This document shows positions 58,456 through 64,000 of a stretch of DNA of 64,000 nt, piece by piece. This stretch comes from Castellaniella sp040276085 (GTDB lineage Bacteria > Pseudomonadota > Gammaproteobacteria > Burkholderiales > Burkholderiaceae_B): the NCBI RefSeq assembly GCF_040276085.1, contig NZ_JBELOK010000004.1, forward strand, positions 62,001 to 126,000, given 5' to 3'. Both the position numbers and the translations under genes were made by a program. The notes beneath the pieces are model-generated. The model saw nothing but the letters and a program-made list of their open reading frames with translations, did no database searches and was not told where the DNA came from. The stretch's first letter is position 1. Every line of letters starts with the position of its first letter.

Positions 58456-59343
58456 ATGACAGAACTCTTCGGTGTCCCTATCCAGGCCTTGCTTGGGCAA
58501 CTATTGCTCGGTCTGGTTAACGGCTCTTTTTATGCCGTGCTATCGCTTGGGCTGGCCATTATCTTTGGCCTGCTCAACATCATCAATTTCACCCATGGTG
58601 CGCTCTACATGCTGGGTGCATTCGTCGCCTGGCTGGGCCTCGAATACCTTGGCCTGAACTACTGGGTCATGCTCTTTGTCGCGCCCATATTGGTGGGAGC
58701 GTTTGGCATCATCCTCGAACGCCTGCTGCTCAGGCGTCTCTACAAGCTCGATCCACTCTACGGTTTGCTGCTCACATTTGGCCTCGCACTGGTCATCGAA
58801 GGGATGTTCCGCAGCATCTACGGGGTCTCCGGGCAACCCTATTCCACGCCAGAACTCCTGAAAGGCGGTGTCAATCTGGGCTTTATGTACCTGCCCATTT
58901 ACCGTGCCTGGGTTGTGGTGGCCTCCATCCTGGCCTGCCTGCTTACCTGGGGGCTCATCGAAAAAACCCACCTGGGAGCACTGCTGCGCGCCGGCACTGA
59001 AAACGCCAAACTGGTCGAGGCATTCGGCGTCAACGTGCCACTCATGATCTCGCTCACCTTCGGCCTGGGCGTGGGTCTGGCCGCCTTTGCCGGCGTGCTG
59101 GCCGCCCCCATTCTTCAAGTGTCACCACTGATGGGCTCCAACCTCATCATTGTGGTGTTTGCGGTGGTGGTTATTGGCGGCATGGGTTCCATCCTGGGAT
59201 CCATCGTCACTGGTCTGGGCCTGGGCATCATCGAAGGCTTCACCAAAGTGTTCTGGCCCGAGGCCTCCAGCACAGTGGTGTTCATCATCATGGTGATTGT
59301 GTTGCTGCTGCGTCCCGCAGGGCTGTTCGGGAAAGAATCATGA
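58456..59343 (+). CDS. livH: LivH-type permease (transporter 2)
   Basis: Membrane protein of 295 residues. LLLGLVNGSFYAVLSLGLAIIFGLLNIINFTHGALYMLGA is the LivH first part, and GTENAKLVEAFGVNVPL the cytoplasmic EAA-like loop. IGGMGSILGSIVTGLGLG lies near the end. The last codon overlaps the livM start (ATGA). Confidence 0.92.
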   Translation: MTELFGVPIQALLGQLLLGLVNGSFYAVLSLGLAIIFGLLNIINFTHGALYMLGAFVAWLGLEYLGLNYWVMLFVAPILVGAFGIILERLLLRRLYKLDPLYGLLLTFGLALVIEGMFRSIYGVSGQPYSTPELLKGGVNLGFMYLPIYRAWVVVASILACLLTWGLIEKTHLGALLRAGTENAKLVEAFGVNVPLMISLTFGLGVGLAAFAGVLAAPILQVSPLMGSNLIIVVFAVVVIGGMGSILGSIVTGLGLGIIEGFTKVFWPEASSTVVFIIMVIVLLLRPAGLFGKES

Positions 59344-60323
59344 ATCGACAACTGATTGGCTATCTGGCTGCAATCATCCTGATTGCAGCCCTTCCCACAC
59401 TGGGCGCATACCCGATCTTCATTATGAAGGTCATGTGCTACGCCCTGTTTGCCTGCGCCTTCAACCTGCTGCTGGGTTACACCGGGCTGCTTTCGTTTGG
59501 CCATGCCGCGTTCCTGGGACTGGCGGGCTATGCCTGCGGTCAAGCCCTGTCGGTCTGGGGCTGGTCAACGCTTAGCGGGCTGCTGTTTGGCACGCTCAGC
59601 GCCGCCGTGCTGGGCCTGGGCTTTGGACTGCTGTCCATCCGCCGCAGTGGCATCTACTTTGCCATGATCACCCTCGCACTGGCGCAGATGCTGTTCTTCT
59701 ATTTCCTGCAAGCGCCCTTTACCGGCGGCGAAGACGGTCTCCAGGGTATTCCACGCGGCACACTGTTTGGCCTCGACCTCGGCCAGGATATCAACCTGTA
59801 TTACGTGGTGATGGCCATCTTTGTGCTGGGCTATGCGCTCATCTGGCGTACGGTCAACTCTCCGTTTGGCCACGCGCTTGAGGCCATCCGCGAAAACGAG
59901 CCACGGATGATCTCCCTGGGCTATCACGTCGACCGCTTCAAACTGCTGGCCTTTGTGCTGTCCGCAGCCTTGTCCGGCCTGGCTGGCGCCACCAAATCGG
60001 TTGTGTTTGTATCAGCCACGCTGTCCGATGCCACCTGGCAGATGTCAGGGATGGTGATTCTCATGACACTGATTGGCGGGATGGGCACCCTCACCGGCCC
60101 CGTGCTGGGCGCCATCATCGTCGTGGCACTCGAAAACAAGGTCGGTGACATCGGCCGTTTCTTGATGAACGAAACCGGCATCGTGTGGTTCCGTGTATTG
60201 GGCGAGTCCGTCACAATCGTGATTGGCCTGATCTTTGTGGTGTGCGTACTGACATTCCGCCGGGGCATCATCGGCGAATGGCTGCACCACCAGCAAGTCA
60301 AGCGGGCCGCCAAAGCAAGCTAG
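59340..60323 (+). CDS. livM: LivM-type permease (transporter 2)
   Basis: Membrane protein of 327 residues. FNLLLGYTGLLSFGHAAFLGLAGY, SIRRSGIYFAMITLALAQM and SPFGHALEAIRENEPRMISLGY with VDRFKLLAFV are typical of LivM. The cytoplasmic C-tail is basic (HHQQVKRAAKAS). It ends the transporter 2 operon before a bidirectional terminator. Confidence 0.92.
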   Translation: MNRQLIGYLAAIILIAALPTLGAYPIFIMKVMCYALFACAFNLLLGYTGLLSFGHAAFLGLAGYACGQALSVWGWSTLSGLLFGTLSAAVLGLGFGLLSIRRSGIYFAMITLALAQMLFFYFLQAPFTGGEDGLQGIPRGTLFGLDLGQDINLYYVVMAIFVLGYALIWRTVNSPFGHALEAIRENEPRMISLGYHVDRFKLLAFVLSAALSGLAGATKSVVFVSATLSDATWQMSGMVILMTLIGGMGTLTGPVLGAIIVVALENKVGDIGRFLMNETGIVWFRVLGESVTIVIGLIFVVCVLTFRRGIIGEWLHHQQVKRAAKAS

Positions 60324-60345
60324 CGCAGCGTCTTACCTGCCACAA

Positions 60346-60387
60346 ACAAATAGGGCTTCTCCAAGAGAAGCCCTATTTGTTGTTTTT
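60346..60387. terminator. Bidirectional terminator between transporters 2 and 3
   Basis: AAATAGGGCTTCTC, CAA loop, GAGAAGCCCTATTT: a 14-bp perfect stem. On the plus strand GTTGTTTTT follows; on the minus strand TTTGTTTG follows. It serves livM (plus) and the binding-protein gene at 60413 (minus). Confidence 0.9.
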
Positions 60388-60412
60388 ACCAGCTGAAACT
60401 TAAATGCTGGTA

Positions 60413-61612
60413 TCAGCCCTTGACCAGCGGGCAGCTGCTTGCGGACAAAGGCACCGAAACCAGATCAGCGGGCAAGGTACGCAGCACCTTGTAGTAATCC
60501 CAGGGCCCTTTGGACTCAGCCGGTGTCTTGACCTGAATCAGGTACATGTCGTGGGCCATCCAGCCGTCTTTGCGAACAACACCGTTGTGGGCGAAGAAAT
60601 CATCCACTGGAAGCTTGCGCATTTTCTCGGCCACTGCCTTGCCATCGGTAGTGCCGGCTGCCTTGACTGCCTTGAGGTAATGCATGGTGGACGAATACAC
60701 GCTGGCCTGAACCATCCCTGGCTTGCGGTCTGTGAGTTTCTCGAAACGTGCCGAGAACTTGCGGCTGGCATCATCGCGATCCCAGTAGAACGGCGTGGTA
60801 GCCACCAGACCCTGGGCTTTTTCGAGACCCAGTGCGTTGACGTCACTGATCACAATGCCCAGTGCAACCAATTTTTGGCCGGCCTTGGTGAGACCAAACT
60901 CGGCGGCCTGCTTGATGCTGTTGCTGGTATCAGCGCCTGCGTTAGCGAGGGCCACGGCTTGCGCCTTGGACGACTGGGCCTGCAGTAGGAAAGACGCAAA
61001 ATCGGAGCCCCCCACAGGGTGGAAGACTTCGCCAACAACCTTACCGCCGTTTTTATCTACTACTTTGGTGAGATCGGCGGCCAACTGCTTGCCATAGGCG
61101 TAGTCGGCTGCCAGGATGAACCAGGACTTGGCGCCTTCTTTGACCAGGCCGGTGGCCGTACCAACAGAAGAAGCATAGGTATCAAACGCCCAGTGAAAAC
61201 CAGTGGGCGAGCATGCTTTGCCAGTGAGTGCTGCTGAGAACGGCCCGGAGGCGATGGTGATCTTGCCTTTTTCTTGTGCCAGCCCCTGGACAGCCAAGGC
61301 CACGGCCGAATTGGTGAGATCACCGATCATTTCGACGTGATCAAGATCGAACCACTTGCGCGCAATGGAAGTGCCAACGTCGGTTTTATTTTGATGATCG
61401 GCAGACAGAACCTCGATTTTGCGGCCCAGGACTTCTCCGCCAAAGTCTTGCACAGCCATCTTGGCAGCAGTTACGGAGGTAACCCCGCCAAAATCCGAAT
61501 ACAGGCCAGACTGATCATTCAGGATCCCGATGCGCAGGGGCTCTGCTGCACCTGCAAACTGCGGGATCGCCGCAGAAATCGCCAGGCACAGCAACAACTT
61601 GTTCATCTTCAT
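60413..61612 (-). CDS. Branched-chain-amino-acid-type substrate-binding protein (transporter 3)
   Basis: Periplasmic protein of 399 residues with a signal peptide cut near FAGAA (residue 22). LRIGILNDQSGLYSDFGGV, SADHQNKTDVGTSIARKWFD and GDLTNSAVALAV follow the family pattern. It is a paralog of the transporter 2 protein. GGAGG lies seven bases before the ATG at 61612. It follows livF after 195 bases and has its own TTGACA promoter, so it can be made in excess of the membrane parts. Confidence 0.9.
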   Translation of the reverse strand: MKMNKLLLCLAISAAIPQFAGAAEPLRIGILNDQSGLYSDFGGVTSVTAAKMAVQDFGGEVLGRKIEVLSADHQNKTDVGTSIARKWFDLDHVEMIGDLTNSAVALAVQGLAQEKGKITIASGPFSAALTGKACSPTGFHWAFDTYASSVGTATGLVKEGAKSWFILAADYAYGKQLAADLTKVVDKNGGKVVGEVFHPVGGSDFASFLLQAQSSKAQAVALANAGADTSNSIKQAAEFGLTKAGQKLVALGIVISDVNALGLEKAQGLVATTPFYWDRDDASRKFSARFEKLTDRKPGMVQASVYSSTMHYLKAVKAAGTTDGKAVAEKMRKLPVDDFFAHNGVVRKDGWMAHDMYLIQVKTPAESKGPWDYYKVLRTLPADLVSVPLSASSCPLVKG

Positions 61613-61646
61613 GGATTGCCTCCGTGGATTATGAGTATGTTGTTTG

Positions 61647-61676
61647 AGCGTATCGTTGGCACCGAGAATGTGTCAA
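61647..61676 (-). promoter_or_regulatory. Promoter of the transporter 3 binding-protein gene
   Basis: On the minus strand: TTGACA (61676-61671), 18 bases, TACGCT (61652-61647). Transcript start near 61640, leader about 28 nt. A perfect -35 with a moderate -10. Confidence 0.5.
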
Positions 61677-61807
61677 TGCGACAGAACCCTGCCTGCCGTT
61701 ACGGAAGGCAGCGCTTCGAACGCCCACAAATGCGCGATCCACGGCGACTTATGGATGGGTATCCAGGCGTGTTTTACCGCAGAAGCGGAGGCAAAAGTGA
61801 AGCCAGC

Positions 61808-62596
61808 TTAAGTGCGCTGGCGCGTGCCACTGAGGCCGAGATAGCTTTCGAGCACCTGAGGATGATTGGCCAGCGACGCGGCATCCCCCTGAAGCACCAC
61901 CGCACCAGTTTCCAGCACATAGCCGTAGTCGGCCACATGCAAGGCTGCACGTGCGTTTTGCTCGACCAGCAAAATGGATACCCCGGTACTGCGCAGCTGT
62001 GAGATGGTCTGGAAGATCTCACGCACCACCCGAGGCGCCAACCCCAGGCTGGGCTCATCCAGCATCAATAGCGACGGTCGGGCCATCAGTGCCCGTCCCA
62101 AGGCCAGCATCTGGCGCTCTCCGCCCGACAAGGTGCCGGCCGCCTGCCCGGCGCGCTCGTGCAAGCGCGGAAACAGGGCATACACATCATCCAGCGTGTC
62201 GCGCCAGCCCCGCACACCAGCCCGATGCAGGCGAAACCCGCCCAGCAGCAGGTTATCGTGCACAGACATGCTGGCAAACAGCTCACGGCGCTCGGGCACA
62301 AGCGTCAGCCCCAAGCCAACCCTTTGCTCGATATCCCAGCCCTGAACAGCCTGGCCCTGAAACAGAATCGATCCATGGCTCTGGCCTTTTGGAGGCAACG
62401 CTCCCATCAGGGCGTTGAGCAAGGTGGATTTTCCCGCCCCATTGGCGCCAATCACCGTGACAATCTGGCCCTTGCCCACTTGCAGGTCGGTGGGATCCAG
62501 TGCCGCCACTTTGCCATACTGCACCGTCAGGCCGGTGACCTGCAAAATTGAAGCATCCGGATGGTTCAAGGTTGTCTGATCCGTTAAGGGGGTCAT
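61808..62596 (-). CDS. livF: LivF-type ABC ATPase (transporter 3)
   Basis: A protein of 262 residues. Walker A GANGAGKST is normal here. GLGLTLVPERRELFASMSVHDNLLLGG, SGGERQMLALGRALM, LDEPSLGLAP and VEQNARAALHVAD are LivF motifs. Its N-terminus is about 15 residues longer than in transporter 1. The ATG overlaps the stop of the fused LivM-LivG gene. Confidence 0.92.
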   Translation of the reverse strand: MTPLTDQTTLNHPDASILQVTGLTVQYGKVAALDPTDLQVGKGQIVTVIGANGAGKSTLLNALMGALPPKGQSHGSILFQGQAVQGWDIEQRVGLGLTLVPERRELFASMSVHDNLLLGGFRLHRAGVRGWRDTLDDVYALFPRLHERAGQAAGTLSGGERQMLALGRALMARPSLLMLDEPSLGLAPRVVREIFQTISQLRSTGVSILLVEQNARAALHVADYGYVLETGAVVLQGDAASLANHPQVLESYLGLSGTRQRT

Positions 62597-64000
62597 GGGC
62601 GTACCCCCGCAGCAGGCGCCTTGGGCAAGCCACTCGACGTGTCCGGAGCTGCCAGGGTAGCGGCTGCCGTGGCTGGGTCTGAGCCGGCAGGCGCCCCCCA
62701 GGTTTCATCCAAGCCGCCCAGATAGGCCTCCAACACCGCCGGATTGCGCTGAATCTCGGACGGCACACCTTCGGCCAGCCGGGTGCCAAAATCCATCACC
62801 AGCAGGTGATCGGTCAGATTCATCACAAAATCCATGTCGTGTTCTACCAGCAGCAGGCTCATGCCCTCCTGGCTCAATTGCTTAAGCACTGCCGACAGTG
62901 CCTGTTTTTCTTGATAACGCAAGCCAGCCGCGGGCTCGTCGAGCAACAGCAAGGCGGGATCACCACACAGGGCACGCGCGATCTCAACAATGCGCTGACG
63001 GCCCAATGGCAGACTGCCCGCCGCGTGATCCATGACATCCCCCAAGCCCACGCGCTGCAGCTGTTGAGCAGCCTCGCGCAGCAACGAGGCCTCGCTGGCA
63101 CGATCCAATCGCAATGCAGCCTTGGCGACGCCTGCCCGGCTGCGCAAGTGGGCGCCCAGTGCCACGTTATCGAGCACGGACATATCCGACAACAACTGGA
63201 CATGCTGGAAGCTGCGCACCAGACCACGACGGGCAATCTCGTGCGCAGGCAGGCCGTCGATGGGCTGGCCCATAAAACGCACGTGGCCGCCACTGAGAGG
63301 CAACACCCCGCTGATGAGATTGAAAGTGGTACTTTTACCAGCCCCGTTGGGCCCGATCAGCCCCATGATCTCGCCGGCATTGAGATTAAAGCTGATATCG
63401 TTGACCGCCACCAGGCCGCCAAACTCTTTGCGTACCTGCTCGACTTCGAGCACCCGTTGTCCTGCTTCCGGCAATGATCGCTGTGGCAACGGGGCGGCAT
63501 CCAGGTACCAGGGCGCAGGCTTGACTGCAGTTGCCTGATGGCGTCCCAGCCAGCGGCCCAGGCGGGCAATCACCGGCCATATGCCGTCGCGGGCAAATTG
63601 CAGCACCAGGATCATCAGCACCCCAAATGCAAGCAGCTCGAGGTTGACGCTGGTGCCCACCAGGGCTGGCAACACGTTTTGCAGCTGGTCTTTGATGATG
63701 AGAATGCTGGCCGCACCGGCCACAGCCCCCCACACGCTGCCTGCGCCACCCACCACCGCCATGAACAGGTATTCGATGCCATAACCCAGACCAAACGGGC
63801 TGGGGCTGACGGCACGTTGCATATGTGCATACAGCCAGCCCGACACACTGCCCAGCAAGGCAGCATAGACAAACACCACCACCTTGTAATGTGCCAGATC
63901 CACACCAAAGGACTCGGCCATGGAGCCACTGCGCAAAGCGCGGATGGCCCGCCCTGCCCGGGAATCCAGCAAATTATGAGTGGCCCATAAGGCCAGCAGC
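62593..64000 (-). CDS. Fused LivM-LivG permease-ATPase, 5' end cut by the window
   Basis: The frame is open to the right edge (LLALWATHNLLDSRAGRAIRALR at the edge). The visible part has 469 residues. The first 155 or so are the second half of a LivM permease (SRAGRAIRALRSGSMAESFGVDLAHYKVVVFV, then VVGGAGSVWGAVAGAASI). After a linker comes a complete LivG ATPase: Walker A GPNGAGKST, FQHVQLLSDMSVLDNVALG, LPLGRQRIVEIARAL, LLLDEPAAGLRYQE, VEHDMDFVM. The C-tail is rich in Ala and Pro. Such fusions occur in this transporter family. The first ATG-like start in the track (a TTG at 63972) is not the real start. Confidence 0.9.
   Translation of the reverse strand, partial: LLALWATHNLLDSRAGRAIRALRSGSMAESFGVDLAHYKVVVFVYAALLGSVSGWLYAHMQRAVSPSPFGLGYGIEYLFMAVVGGAGSVWGAVAGAASILIIKDQLQNVLPALVGTSVNLELLAFGVLMILVLQFARDGIWPVIARLGRWLGRHQATAVKPAPWYLDAAPLPQRSLPEAGQRVLEVEQVRKEFGGLVAVNDISFNLNAGEIMGLIGPNGAGKSTTFNLISGVLPLSGGHVRFMGQPIDGLPAHEIARRGLVRSFQHVQLLSDMSVLDNVALGAHLRSRAGVAKAALRLDRASEASLLREAAQQLQRVGLGDVMDHAAGSLPLGRQRIVEIARALCGDPALLLLDEPAAGLRYQEKQALSAVLKQLSQEGMSLLLVEHDMDFVMNLTDHLLVMDFGTRLAEGVPSEIQRNPAVLEAYLGGLDETWGAPAGSDPATAAATLAAPDTSSGLPKAPAAGVRP

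Noticed and set aside
1..64000. Search for CRISPR arrays, tRNA or rRNA genes, transposases, integrases and att sites
   Set aside because: No regularly spaced repeats, no cloverleaf-like segment in any gap, and no mobile-element protein motif were seen by eye. A tRNAscan or CRISPR search was not possible here.

Overview
The window reads as chromosomal core DNA of a betaproteobacterium of the order Burkholderiales, most likely an Alcaligenaceae member. This rests on gene order, not on a database search. Supporting features are the block fabF-rpoE-rseA-rseB-degP-lepA-lepB-rnc-era-recO, the block maf/yceD-rpmF-plsX-fabH-fabD-fabG-acpP, a 7Fe ferredoxin, an intracellular PHB depolymerase, a short RnfB joined to nth, a tandem double-length UvrA, and three branched-chain-amino-acid-type (HAAT) ABC transporters. 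Genes are tightly packed, with many ATGA or TAATG stop/start overlaps. I see no tRNA, rRNA, insertion sequence, prophage or CRISPR array.

Left third (1-25 kb). A cut isochorismatase-family gene and ettA read leftward, divergent from a small acidic protein of unknown function. A family 2 glycosyltransferase follows, then a 42-residue basic protein gene with its own ribosome binding site and terminator. Rightward come a 1,879-residue double UvrA translationally coupled to pabB and pabC, then an NlpC/P60 lipoprotein hydrolase. A DUF2325 gene has a Fur-box-like sequence over its promoter. Transporter 1 (substrate-binding protein, livH, livM, livG, livF) faces a cysB-type regulator. Then come mmsA with a divergent LysR regulator, lptF divergent from pepA-holC, and a Bax-inhibitor-1 family membrane protein.

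Middle (25-43 kb). Fifteen kilobases on the minus strand combine lipid synthesis (yceD, rpmF, plsX, fabH, fabD, fabG, acpP, fabF), envelope stress control (rpoE, rseA, rseB, degP) and translation, secretion and RNA processing (lepA, lepB, rnc, era, recO). maf and an RsmI-like methyltransferase diverge from yceD. A HAD phosphatase and rluC face them.

Right third (43-64 kb). rne carries a leader of about 450 nt and ends at a bidirectional terminator shared with accD-trpA-trpB (minus). Next come relA, fdxA, phaZ and rnfB-nth. Two related transporters converge on one bidirectional terminator: transporter 2 on the plus strand (livG, livF, substrate-binding protein, livH, livM) and transporter 3 on the minus strand (a fused LivM-LivG cut by the right edge, livF, substrate-binding protein).

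No clearly new multi-gene system is evident. The best leads are the 42-residue gene, the tandem UvrA coupled to folate genes, the Fur-like site at the DUF2325 gene, the LivF with arginine in place of the Walker A lysine, the 21-bp-phased repeats at the LysR/mmsA junction, and the long rne leader.
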